Source: Cyanobium sp. CZS48M
GTDB taxonomy: Bacteria > Cyanobacteriota > Cyanobacteriia > PCC-6307 > Cyanobiaceae
Direction of reading: 5' to 3'
DNA: 64,000 nucleotides
Assembly (NCBI GenBank): GCA_030373145.1
Contig: JAUCZK010000002.1
Coordinates: forward strand, 1 to 64,000
Within the stretch, counting starts at the first letter, position 1, and each line of letters opens with the position of its first letter. Below the pieces are notes generated by a model, which ran no database searches, was not told the origin of the DNA, and saw only the letters and a list, made by a program, of their open reading frames with translations. Below are positions 56,642 through 64,000 of this stretch, in pieces. The position numbers were made by a program, and so were the translations under genes.

Positions 56642-57769
56642 ATGAATGCCCTTGGTTCCCCCGGGTCTGCCCGGGGATCGGCGCTGGTGCTGAACGCGGG
56701 CAGCTCCAGTCTCAAGGCGGGGCTGTTCGCGGCGGATGGCCGCTGCCAGTGGCGCGAGCAGCGCCGCTGGCAACCTTCCTCCGGTGCCATGGAAGAGGTG
56801 CTCGGCGGCTGGCTTCCTGCTGCCCTGGAGGCGTGGGATGGGGCGCCTCTGCTCGCGGCTCACCGGGTCGTCCATGGCGGTGAGCACTTCACCGCCCCCA
56901 CCCCCTTGAGCCCTGGCGTGCTGGAGGCCCTCGAGGAGCTGATCCAGTTGGCGCCCCTGCACAACGGACCGGCCCTGGCGGTGATGCGCTGGCTGAGCCA
57001 CTGGCGCCCGCAGCTGCCCCAGTGGGCCTGCTTCGACACGGCCTTCCACAGCACCCTGCCGCTGGAAGCCCGCACCTACGCCCTGCCGGAGGCCTGGCGG
57101 GAGCTGGGTCTGCGCCGTTTCGGTTTTCACGGTCTCAACCATGAGCATGTCAGTGAAACCATCAGCCGCCGCTGGACGGCAGGACCCCAGTCCCCGCCCC
57201 GGCCCCTGCGGCTGATCAGCTGCCACCTGGGTGCCGGCTGCTCCCTCTGTGCCATCCGCGAGGGCCGCAGTGTGGCCACCACCATGGGCTACACCCCATT
57301 GGAGGGGCTGGTGATGGCCACCCGCAGCGGCTCAATCGACCCGGGTGTACTGCTGCAGCTGCTGCGCCAGGGGCTGACGCCCGAGCAGCTGGAGCGGGGG
57401 CTGCAGGGGGAGAGTGGTCTGCTGGGGCTCTCCGCTGGCCTCAGCTCCGACATGCGCCAGCTGCGTCTGGCCGCCGCCGCTGGCCACGACGGCGCCCGCC
57501 TGGCCATCGCCGTGTTCCGCCACAGCCTGCTGGAGGGCATCGGCGCGATGGCGGCCAACCTGGGGGGGGTGGATGTGATCGCCCTCAGCGGTGGCATCGG
57601 CGAGCACGACGATGAACTGCTGGCCGATCTGAAGGCCTCCCTGGGCTGGCTTGGGACCGTAGAGCTGGTGCGGGTTCCCGCCGATGAGGAGGGCCTGATC
57701 GCCCGCCGTTGCCTCAGCGCAGCAGGCGGGAGGCCGGCCGAGCCCGACCGCTGCTCGCCCACTGCTTGA
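56642..57769 (+). CDS. ackA: Acetate kinase
   Basis: A 375-residue ASKHA-fold kinase. The NAGSSSLK phosphate-binding motif is at residues 18-25; FGFHGLNHEHVS, CHLGAGCSLCAIREG, DTSMG-like TTMGYTPLEG and the IALSGGIGEH adenosine loop follow. It interconverts acetate and acetyl-phosphate. It starts 2 bp after the xfp stop, so the two are one operon. Its last 56 bp overlap the 3' end of convergent ycf46. Confidence 0.95.
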   Translation: MNALGSPGSARGSALVLNAGSSSLKAGLFAADGRCQWREQRRWQPSSGAMEEVLGGWLPAALEAWDGAPLLAAHRVVHGGEHFTAPTPLSPGVLEALEELIQLAPLHNGPALAVMRWLSHWRPQLPQWACFDTAFHSTLPLEARTYALPEAWRELGLRRFGFHGLNHEHVSETISRRWTAGPQSPPRPLRLISCHLGAGCSLCAIREGRSVATTMGYTPLEGLVMATRSGSIDPGVLLQLLRQGLTPEQLERGLQGESGLLGLSAGLSSDMRQLRLAAAAGHDGARLAIAVFRHSLLEGIGAMAANLGGVDVIALSGGIGEHDDELLADLKASLGWLGTVELVRVPADEEGLIARRCLSAAGGRPAEPDRCSPTA

Positions 57770-59195
57770 GGGCCTCCAGTTGCTCGCGGGCCGTGCGCGA
57801 GAGGGGCACCAGGTCGCTGGCGGCGGCGATCAGATCCGCCTCGCCGAACTCCCGGTGCTGCGCAAAGGCCAGGTGCATCGCCTCCACCACCGTCTGCTCC
57901 AGTTCGGCGCCGGAGAATCCCGCCGTGCGGTCCACCACCACCTCCAGGGGAATGCTGTGGTTCGGCCGGCGGCGGCGCAGTTGCAGGTCGAGAATCGTGC
58001 GCCGCTCGGCGGCATCGGGCAGATCCAGCAGGAAGATCTCATCGAAGCGGCCCTTGCGCATCAGCTCCGGCGGCAGGCTCTCCACCCCGTTGGCGGTGGC
58101 CACCACGAACACCGCCGAGCGCTTCTCCGCCATCCAGGTCAGCAGGCTGGCCAGCACTCGCTGACTGGTGCCGCCATCGCTGCGGCTGTCGCCGCCAAAG
58201 CCCTTGTCGATCTCGTCGATCCAGAGCACGCAGGGGGCCATGGCTTCGGCGCGACGGATCATGTCGCGGGTGCGGGCCTCACTGGCGCCCACCAGGCCGG
58301 CGAACAGCCTCCCCACATCCAGGCGCAGCAGCGGCATGGCCCAGCTGTGGGCGATCGCCTTGGCGGTGAGGGATTTGCCCGTGCCCTGGGGGCCCACCAG
58401 CAGCACGCCCCGCGGCAGGGGCAGGCCATAGGCGGCGGCCTCGTCGCTGAAGGCCAGCCGCCGCTGCTCCAGCCAGTGCTTGAGCGCCTCCAGCCCGCCG
58501 ATGTCGGCGGGGCTGGCCTCGGTGGGGCAGTACTCCAGCAGCTCGCTGCGGGCGATGGCCTGGCGCTTCTCCTCCAGCACCTCCGCCAGATCCGGCTCGC
58601 CCAGCTGGCCGCGCTGGGCCAGGGCCCGCGCCGCCACCTGGCGGATGCGCTGTTCACTCAGGCCGCTGCAGCAGTGGCTGAGCTGCTCAAGCACCGCGGC
58701 GCTGAGGGGATGGCCGCAGGCCTGGCCGATGCTCTCCAGCAGGGCGCTGATCTCAGCGGCATTGGGCAGGGGCAGATCAAGGATGGTGAGGCACTCCTCC
58801 AGCTCCCGCGGCACCTGCCATTCCGGCGCGGTGATCACCAGGGTGCGTGGCTTCTGGCGCAGGCTGGTGGCCAGGTTGCGCAGCCGGCGACCGATGCCGG
58901 GATCGTCGCAGTAGCGGTGAAAATCGAGCAGCAGCAGGATCGCGGCCTGATCCGGAGGCAGGCTCTCGATCGCCTCCAGGGCTCCCATCGGGTTGCGTTT
59001 GGCCTCACCCTCACGGTTCGGCAGCCCTTGGAGCCCCTCCACGAAATCCCAGCGCAGCAGGGTGCGCTGGCCCAGGCGTTGGGCGGCCCGCTGGAGCAAG
59101 GTGGCGATGCGCTCCTCCTCGGGGCTGCGGATCCAGAGGATCGGCGCCCGCGCCCGGATCAACAGATCCAGCTGGTCGGCCCACTCCTCGCTCAT
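57714..59195 (-). CDS. ycf46: AAA+ ATPase Ycf46
   Basis: A 493-residue AAA+ protein. The Walker A GPQGTGKS is near residue 268 and Walker B VLWIDEIDKGF near 325, with a sensor Asn in VVATANGVESLPPEL and an arginine finger region (RKGRFDE). The N-terminal 200 residues (LIRARAPILWIRSPEEERI) are typical of Ycf46, also plastid-encoded in red algae, and linked in cyanobacteria to photosynthesis and CO2 response. ATG 59195 overlaps the stop of the upstream DUF177 gene. Confidence 0.9.
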   Translation of the reverse strand: MSEEWADQLDLLIRARAPILWIRSPEEERIATLLQRAAQRLGQRTLLRWDFVEGLQGLPNREGEAKRNPMGALEAIESLPPDQAAILLLLDFHRYCDDPGIGRRLRNLATSLRQKPRTLVITAPEWQVPRELEECLTILDLPLPNAAEISALLESIGQACGHPLSAAVLEQLSHCCSGLSEQRIRQVAARALAQRGQLGEPDLAEVLEEKRQAIARSELLEYCPTEASPADIGGLEALKHWLEQRRLAFSDEAAAYGLPLPRGVLLVGPQGTGKSLTAKAIAHSWAMPLLRLDVGRLFAGLVGASEARTRDMIRRAEAMAPCVLWIDEIDKGFGGDSRSDGGTSQRVLASLLTWMAEKRSAVFVVATANGVESLPPELMRKGRFDEIFLLDLPDAAERRTILDLQLRRRRPNHSIPLEVVVDRTAGFSGAELEQTVVEAMHLAFAQHREFGEADLIAAASDLVPLSRTAREQLEALKQWASSGRARPASRLLR

Positions 59196-59743
59196 CGCCA
59201 CTGGCGCAGGGCCGACCAGCGGGGATCGATGGGTGCATCGCTGGACGGCTCCCCTTGGGCGGCGGACAGGGTCTCGCGGCTGGTCTCAGCTGGATCCGGC
59301 AGGGCCGGCCCGGGGCAGTCGGCGCCGCAATGGTTCTGCAGCGGCAGCTGCAGACTCAGCTGCTCGAACAGCCAGCGGGCTGGATCGAAATGGCCGCGGG
59401 GGTCGAGGCTCTCGATCAGATCGCTGTCGGGGTCGTCAGCCAGCTGATCGGCCTCCCCCAGCCAGAGCCGTTCTGAGCCGCGGAAGCGCAGGACGTGGTT
59501 GTAGTGGCCCAGACAGCGGTCGCAGCAGAGGCTGACGATGGTTTCGGCCTCCCCTTCCACCTCCAGCAGCGGCTCACCGTGGCGGGCGCTCAGCCAGCCG
59601 CGAACCGGCGTGAGGCTCTCAAGATCCTCCAGCTGCTGGTCCACGGCCCATAGCCGTTGGTCCTGCTGCACCCTTAGTTCCTGCAGGGGCACGGGCCGCA
59701 GCAGAGATGGTTCAGGCAACGGCGAGGGACGCCGCCCCATCAC
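59192..59743 (-). CDS. DUF177 (YceD-family) protein
   Basis: A 183-residue YceD/DUF177 protein, the family linked to 23S rRNA metabolism in chloroplasts and bacteria and often beside rpmF. Typical features are the C-rich turn [11 protein letters not shown], the beta region [13 protein letters not shown] and the acidic block DLIESLDP. Start and stop overlap by ATGA with yidC upstream and ycf46 downstream, so the three are translationally linked. Confidence 0.85.
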   Translation of the reverse strand: MMGRRPSPLPEPSLLRPVPLQELRVQQDQRLWAVDQQLEDLESLTPVRGWLSARHGEPLLEVEGEAETIVSLCCDRCLGHYNHVLRFRGSERLWLGEADQLADDPDSDLIESLDPRGHFDPARWLFEQLSLQLPLQNHCGADCPGPALPDPAETSRETLSAAQGEPSSDAPIDPRWSALRQWR

Positions 59744-60876
59744 TTCTTGCCCTTGGGCTCGAAGGGCAAACGCTCAACCCCGCCGCCGCTGGCAGCCACC
59801 GCCACCGTCTGCTGGCTGAGTTGCTGGTCAAGGATGTCCTGCAGGTTCTCCGGCAGGGCCTCGCGGCTGAGCAGGAAGGTCTGCAGGGCCTGGAAGATGT
59901 TGGCCACCACCATGTAGAGCAGCACCCCGGCCGGCAGCGGGAAGAACAGGAACATGCCGGTGATCATCACGGGGGTGATCTTGTTGGCCGTCGACTGCTG
60001 CGGGTTCGGCGGCATCCCTGCCCCTGAGAGGATCTGGGAGATGAACAGGCTGGCGCCGAAGGCCCCCACCAGAATGGCGATGTCCCAGTTGACGGCCCCA
60101 TCGGTGTAGAAGCCCACCTGGCCCAGGGCCTTGATGAACAGGAAGCCGCTGCGGGCCGCCAGGCCGGGCACAGTGGCCTCCACCGTGGCATCACCTGGGG
60201 CGATCGCCTCGATCAGCCCGGACTCGCTGACGCGCACGACCTCCTCGCCTTTGCTCACGCGCCAGGCCGGCATGTACTTGGAGCCGTTCTCCACCCCTTC
60301 GAGCACGCTGCTGAAGGACTGGCCGTCCTTGGTGTGCAGGTTCACCTGGGCTGAGTCGCCGATGCCGAGCTTGGTGCCGGCCTCAAGGCTGGCGACCACG
60401 GGCACATGGCTGGTTTCGGTGATGAAGATCGAGTGGCTGCCGCTGTTGAACGGTTTGACCTCCACCGCGGCGATCTGGTCGGCCGGCAACACCTTGAGGT
60501 TGAGGGTGTAGGGCACATCGGCGAAAGGTGAGCCGCGCAGGGTGGCGAACAGGGCGAAGAGGATCGGCATCTGCACCAAGAGCGGCAGACAGCCGGCCAG
60601 TGGGCTGCCGAACTCCTTCATCAGCTTGCCCAGTTCCTCCTGCTGCTTCTGGGGGTTGCTGGCGTAGCGGCTCTTGATTTCCGCCTGACGCTTCTGCATC
60701 ACGGGCTGGGCGATGCGCATGCGCCGGGCACTGCGGATCGAGCCTGCGCTCAGGGGGAAGAGGGCCAGCCGGATCACCACGGTGAGGGCGATGATCGCCA
60801 GCCCGTAACTCGGCACCAGCCCATAGAAAAAATCGAGGATGGGCAGCAGCAGGTTGTCGGAGATGTAGCCGATCAC
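59740..60876 (-). CDS. yidC: Membrane protein insertase YidC/Oxa1/Alb3
   Basis: A 378-residue insertase of the thylakoid and plasma membranes. The first helix ([18 protein letters not shown]) precedes the core Oxa1 helices containing the conserved hydrophilic groove Arg ([18 protein letters not shown]), and a periplasmic/lumenal insert occupies about residues 120-250, with the last helices after it. The gene keeps the classic rpmH-rnpA-yidC order with a PH-domain gene between. Confidence 0.95.
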   Translation of the reverse strand: MIGYISDNLLLPILDFFYGLVPSYGLAIIALTVVIRLALFPLSAGSIRSARRMRIAQPVMQKRQAEIKSRYASNPQKQQEELGKLMKEFGSPLAGCLPLLVQMPILFALFATLRGSPFADVPYTLNLKVLPADQIAAVEVKPFNSGSHSIFITETSHVPVVASLEAGTKLGIGDSAQVNLHTKDGQSFSSVLEGVENGSKYMPAWRVSKGEEVVRVSESGLIEAIAPGDATVEATVPGLAARSGFLFIKALGQVGFYTDGAVNWDIAILVGAFGASLFISQILSGAGMPPNPQQSTANKITPVMITGMFLFFPLPAGVLLYMVVANIFQALQTFLLSREALPENLQDILDQQLSQQTVAVAASGGGVERLPFEPKGKK

Positions 60877-60996
60877 AGCGGGGAGGCGGCGGAAGGGTGA
60901 GGGTTTGGCCCAGTGTGCCCGAGCAGCCGATCAGGCTGCTGCCAATGCGGGCAAATCCCGCCCGGAGGCTGTGGGCGGGAGGTCTGGGTCCGGGGG

Positions 60997-61425
60997 TCAG
61001 GCACTGGCGGCCTGGGGGTCGGCGAATCCCTTGACGTCGGCAGAGGGCCTGGAGCCGCCGCGACGGGCCATCTGCTCAAGGATGTAGGCCTCGGTTTCGC
61101 GGAAGCGGGGCATGGAGCGCATCTCGAGCTTGGCCCCATCGCTGAGCACCAGCACCATGTCGCCCCAGGCGCCGAAGCCGCGGGGCACCGAGCGCACCTC
61201 CCGCACCTGGCTGTAGACCACCTGAGTCCGGTCGCGGCCCAGCCAGCCACCGCTGACTGAAATTCGTCGGCTGGTGATGCGGAAGCGCAGCCAGAGGGCC
61301 CGCACAATGGCGGCCACCGCGAGGGGAATGCCGATCAGGGTGAGGCCCAACAGCAGGTTGAACAGCAGATCACCGCGGGCCGGTCCCCCCTCGTAAAACG
61401 TGGTCTCGGTCACCTCAACGGTCAT
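60997..61425 (-). CDS. PH (YdbS-like) domain-containing membrane protein
   Basis: A 142-residue protein with two hydrophobic segments near residues 18-42 and a bacterial PH-like domain of strands (RFRITSRRISVSGGWLGRDRTQVVYSQVREV, split by turns) that is typical of the YdbS/YdbT family. The C-terminus is Ala/Gly-rich. It starts within the stop of rnpA (ATGA) and lies 120 bp upstream of yidC; the role is unknown, but this position in the operon is common in cyanobacteria. Confidence 0.85.
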   Translation of the reverse strand: MTVEVTETTFYEGGPARGDLLFNLLLGLTLIGIPLAVAAIVRALWLRFRITSRRISVSGGWLGRDRTQVVYSQVREVRSVPRGFGAWGDMVLVLSDGAKLEMRSMPRFRETEAYILEQMARRGGSRPSADVKGFADPQAASA

Positions 61426-61811
61426 GGGCTCAGGCCTGCCTTGCGGAACAGCTCGGAACATTCTCCCAGCAAGGCCTCGGGACTGGCCTCCACGCAGCCG
61501 GGCTTGAGGCTGAGCAGCAACCAGAGGCCGTGGCCATCGGCGGGCCAGTGGCTGCACTGCTCGCTCAACCAAACGTGCAGCAGGCGCCTGAGCCGGTTGC
61601 GGCGCACCGAGCGTTTGCTCACCTTGGTGCTCACCACCACGGCGCAGCGGCAGCCCTGAAGGGGTGCTTGACCCAGGGGAGCTCGCAACAGCGAGGGCTC
61701 ACCGACCACTGAGCGCAGCACCAGGTAGGTGCCATGAAAACGGCGGCCCTTGCGGTACAGATGATCAAAGGCCTTGTCGCCCCGCAGGCGCAGATCCCGG
61801 GGCAGGGCCAT
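61422..61811 (-). CDS. rnpA: Ribonuclease P protein component
   Basis: A 129-residue RnpA. The RNR motif (KRSVRRNRLRRLLHVW) and the N-terminal LPRDLRLRGDKAFDHLYRKGRR are conserved. It assists the RNA subunit in trimming tRNA 5' leaders. The RNase P RNA gene is not in the window. rpmH ends 28 bp upstream. Confidence 0.93.
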   Translation of the reverse strand: MALPRDLRLRGDKAFDHLYRKGRRFHGTYLVLRSVVGEPSLLRAPLGQAPLQGCRCAVVVSTKVSKRSVRRNRLRRLLHVWLSEQCSHWPADGHGLWLLLSLKPGCVEASPEALLGECSELFRKAGLSP

Positions 61812-61839
61812 GGGGCGAGGGGCCTCCCTTCAGCGGGCC

Positions 61840-61977
61840 TCAGACGGCCAGACGAGCACGGCCGCGGCGGCGGCGCGTGCGGATCACGCGACGGCCAGTG
61901 TGGGAGCGCATCCGCACGCGGAACCCCGACACCCGCTTGCGCTTGCGGCTTGTTCCTTCCAGGGTGCGCTTGGTCAT
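61840..61977 (-). CDS. rpmH: 50S ribosomal protein L34
   Basis: A 45-residue Arg/Lys-rich L34: [20 protein letters not shown], then [18 protein letters not shown], the universal L34 pattern. It opens the rpmH-rnpA-PH-yidC-DUF177-ycf46 operon. Confidence 0.96.
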   Translation of the reverse strand: MTKRTLEGTSRKRKRVSGFRVRMRSHTGRRVIRTRRRRGRARLAV

Positions 61978-62030
61978 GGGGCGTCTCGGCGTCAGGCCTG
62001 TTGTCGATTGATCAACTTAACAGCCGGGGG

Positions 62031-62663
62031 TCAATCGATTCCGGGATCGATCTGGATCAGCCAGCTGCCCAGATAGCCGCCGAAGGGCACATCGCCAGGC
62101 GCCTGGGCCAGGGCATTGAACTGGTACATGCCGATGTTGAACGGATTGAAGAGCGACATGTAGACGCCGATGGTGCCATCTACCGGCACGGGCCGCTCCG
62201 GGAAGATCTCGATCGACTTGCCGTTGGCATTCACCTCGATAACGGCCGGAATCGTTTCCTTGCAGCGGGTGCGGGAGAGCATGCCGCCTTCCTTCATCAC
62301 GCAGAGCTTGATGTCTTTGGGGTCGATCTTGGCGTCGAAGTTATCAGGAACGGAAACGGTGAGCTTGAGCATCGCTGTCTTGCGATCCTTCGGCCGCAGG
62401 ATCAGGTAGTAATCCGATCGCTTCAGGCGCGAGGTGTCGGTCATGAAGAAGTAGAGCCGCCGGTAGTCCTTGTTGTTGTCCCAGCGGAACTCCAAGAGGC
62501 CGGGGGTGCCCTGGGCGAGGCTCGTGGCGGGAGCGATTCCGGCTCCGGCGCCCGCCAGCACGGCCCCCAGCCCCACGCCAGCGGCTGCCATCAGCAGGCC
62601 GACCCGCTTCGGCCAGGAGGCGCTCAGGTGTCGCAGCCGTTGGTGCAGGTTCGGAAGGGTCAT
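62031..62663 (-). CDS. DUF2808 domain-containing exported protein
   Basis: A 210-residue protein with a long N-terminal signal/TM (VGLLMAAAGVGLGAVLAGAGAG) followed by the DUF2808 domain (LLEFRWDNNKDYRRLYFFMT, then LTVSVPDNFDAKIDPKDIKL and SLFNPFNIGMYQFNAL). The family is cyanobacterial and probably periplasmic or lumenal; the function is unknown. It lies downstream of aroH and upstream of rpmH on the same strand. Confidence 0.87.
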   Translation of the reverse strand: MTLPNLHQRLRHLSASWPKRVGLLMAAAGVGLGAVLAGAGAGIAPATSLAQGTPGLLEFRWDNNKDYRRLYFFMTDTSRLKRSDYYLILRPKDRKTAMLKLTVSVPDNFDAKIDPKDIKLCVMKEGGMLSRTRCKETIPAVIEVNANGKSIEIFPERPVPVDGTIGVYMSLFNPFNIGMYQFNALAQAPGDVPFGGYLGSWLIQIDPGID

Positions 62664-62770
62664 GAATGAGGGGGGGCAGGGTTGGCCAGCGCGAAGCGGG
62701 CCCGGGTGTGAACTGGATTGTCGGCCCGCGCCAGCGGGGGCAGCTCGTTCGGGGGGCAGCGGCGCAGCTG

Positions 62771-63160
62771 TCAGTTGTGACCGGATCTGTCCGGCCGCAG
62801 CCGGGCCGCCTGCCGCAGGTAGGGGTGCAGCGGCACCCGGGTGGGCTCCATCCAGGCGTGGGCCAGCAGGCGGATGCAGCGGGGCAGGTCGCCCGCCACG
62901 GCCATCTGCTGACAGTCCAGCAGGGCCACCCCGTCCCAGCCGGGCTGCCGTCGGGCGACGGCCGCGGGGAAGCCGGCATCGAGATCGGCAGTGACCGAAA
63001 AGGTCACCGACAGCACCCAGGCCCCGTTGAGACCATTGCCGTCGATCAGGCTGGCGAGCAGTTCACTCACCGCCTCCTCGATGGCGGCGGCGGTATTGGC
63101 GGTGGCGGTGGTGGCGCCCCGCAGCGCCCGCAGCTCCCGCAGCTCCCGGGCCTCGCTCAT
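62771..63160 (-). CDS. aroH: Chorismate mutase, AroH type
   Basis: A 129-residue trimeric AroH-type mutase converting chorismate to prephenate. The N-terminal LRGATT, the VSVTFSVTADLD-like strand region and the CIRLLAH segment carry the active-site Arg and Glu residues of the family. ATG 63160 overlaps the TGA of sppA (ATGA), so the two are coupled. Confidence 0.92.
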   Translation of the reverse strand: MSEARELRELRALRGATTATANTAAAIEEAVSELLASLIDGNGLNGAWVLSVTFSVTADLDAGFPAAVARRQPGWDGVALLDCQQMAVAGDLPRCIRLLAHAWMEPTRVPLHPYLRQAARLRPDRSGHN

Positions 63161-63969
63161 GGCCGCCAGAGCCACAGCGGTTGGCCGCACCAGGCCAGCT
63201 CCAGGCTGAGGGCCTGCTGCAGGCTCCTCAGCATGTTGCGGCCAGGGATCAGGCCCCCCAGTCGCCTCTGGGGCTTGCCGAAGAGCACCGGCTGGGTCTT
63301 CTCCTCATCCAGACCGGCCAGCCGTGCCGCCAGCCGCCGGGCGTGCTCCTCATCGCCGAGCTCGTCGATCAGACCCAGTTCCTTGGCCTGGGCACCGCTG
63401 AACACCCGCCCGTCGGCGAAGGCGCGAACCACGCTGTCGCTGAGTCCGCGGCCCGTGGCCACTGCGTCAACGAACTGGCCGTAGCTGGAGTCGATCAGAC
63501 CCTGCAGCAGCTCCCGTTCATCGGCGGTCAGGGCCCGGTCCGGCGAGAGAATGTCCTTGTAGAGGCCACTCTTGACGGTCTCGAAGCTGATGCCGACGCG
63601 CTCCAGCAGTTTCGAGATGTTGTTGCCGCGCAGGATCACGCCGATCGAGCCGGTGATCGTGCCGGGGTTGGCCACGATCTTCTCGGCGGCCACTCCCACA
63701 TACACGCCGCCGGAGGCGGAGATGTTGCCGAAGCTGGCCACCACGCGGCAGCCCTTGCTGCGCAGGCGACCGATGGCCGCATGGATCTCCTGGCTGTCGC
63801 CCACGGTGCCGCCGGGGCTGTCGATGCGCAGCAGCAGCGCCGGGAATTCCCTCTCCTCCACCTGGCGGAGGGCTTTGACCACGCGCTCCCGGGTGGGGCC
63901 GGAGATCGCCCCCTCGATCACGATCCTCGCCATGCTCTTTCGGGACTTGCGGCGCCAGGGCCAGGGCAT
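63157..63969 (-). CDS. sppA: Signal peptide peptidase SppA
   Basis: A 270-residue short-form S49 peptidase. The nucleophile lies in GNISASGGVYVGVAA (Ser in SASGG) and the general-base Lys in SGLYKDILSP. The first GG-containing block IDSPGGTVGDSQEI is characteristic. It has a basic N-terminus but no obvious long transmembrane anchor. It cleaves remnant signal peptides in the membrane and is implicated in high-light trimming of phycobilisomes in some cyanobacteria. Start at ATG 63969; nothing else fits in the last 31 bp of the window. Confidence 0.93.
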   Translation of the reverse strand: MPWPWRRKSRKSMARIVIEGAISGPTRERVVKALRQVEEREFPALLLRIDSPGGTVGDSQEIHAAIGRLRSKGCRVVASFGNISASGGVYVGVAAEKIVANPGTITGSIGVILRGNNISKLLERVGISFETVKSGLYKDILSPDRALTADERELLQGLIDSSYGQFVDAVATGRGLSDSVVRAFADGRVFSGAQAKELGLIDELGDEEHARRLAARLAGLDEEKTQPVLFGKPQRRLGGLIPGRNMLRSLQQALSLELAWCGQPLWLWRP

Positions 63970-64000
63970 GCGATGCAGTTCGGAGTCGCTGGATCTTAAA

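Noticed and set aside
1-64000. CRISPR arrays, insertion sequences and prophage genes
   Set aside because: No regularly spaced repeats, transposase or integrase frames, or phage structural genes were found on either strand.

Overview
The window is a gene-dense chromosomal stretch of a high-GC unicellular cyanobacterium, most likely a Cyanobium/Synechococcus-type picocyanobacterium. The evidence is the large Mg-chelatase subunit ChlH, a high-light-inducible protein, a ClpR/ClpP3 pair, Ycf46, DUF2949/DUF3038/DUF4335/DUF4359/DUF6737/DUF2808 proteins that are largely cyanobacterial, and a miaB-ddl-ftsQ-ftsZ-SRP RNA-panB-hemW-PIN/TRAM-clpR-clpP-ilvC-cobD order that I recall as typical of this group. 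HIP1-type GCGATCGC octamers (for example near 4251, 5019 and 60200) favour a freshwater or brackish Cyanobium-like strain over open-ocean Prochlorococcus. No rRNA, prophage, insertion sequence or CRISPR array is visible, and no gap above 300 bp lacks a gene.

Layout. 0-10 kb: an SDR oxidoreductase of lower GC, a nitroreductase, a glutathionyl-hydroquinone reductase, chlH, dapB, an hli gene and a UbiH-like hydroxylase. 10-18.9 kb: apt; a tight four-gene operon of unknown function (DUF3038, DUF4335, an 80-aa protein, a membrane protein); an EF-hand secreted protein divergent from an OmpR/EnvZ-like two-component pair; ppk2; then a cluster of small hypothetical proteins. 18.9-25.7 kb: a GT4 glycosyltransferase and a polyprenyl-phosphate sugar transferase (exopolysaccharide), cobD/cbiB, an MFS transporter, ilvC, and the clpR-clpP3 protease operon. 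25.7-34.2 kb: PIN/TRAM protein, hemW, panB, SRP RNA, and the division/wall operon miaB-ddl-(136 aa)-ftsQ-ftsZ.

34.2-44.5 kb: a likely D-glutamate recycling pair (dgcA-like epimerase and dgcN-like DUF1611), tRNA-His, DUF4359, a cytosine-deaminase-like amidohydrolase, a VAO-type FAD oxidase, a lumenal pentapeptide-repeat protein, folC, argD, tRNA-Leu(CAA) and murA. 44.6-53.5 kb: tRNA-Leu(CAG), an RNA methyltransferase, lpdA, trpC, rpsD, yidD, a glutaredoxin-like protein, murE, aqpZ and a C-DES-like cysteine lyase. 53.5-64 kb: two small conserved-looking proteins, xfp-ackA (acetyl-phosphate to acetate shunt), and the minus-strand rpmH-rnpA-PH-yidC-DUF177-ycf46 operon, then DUF2808, aroH and sppA.

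The most unusual structures are a 40-bp near-perfect palindrome that supplies both start codons and identical leaders for the divergent miaB and dgcA-like genes; a dgcN-like gene whose 3' end runs antisense through tRNA-His; the DUF3038/DUF4335 operon; a hairpin-rich 150-bp gap before the cysteine lyase gene; and a folC gene with no canonical start codon for its conserved N-terminus.
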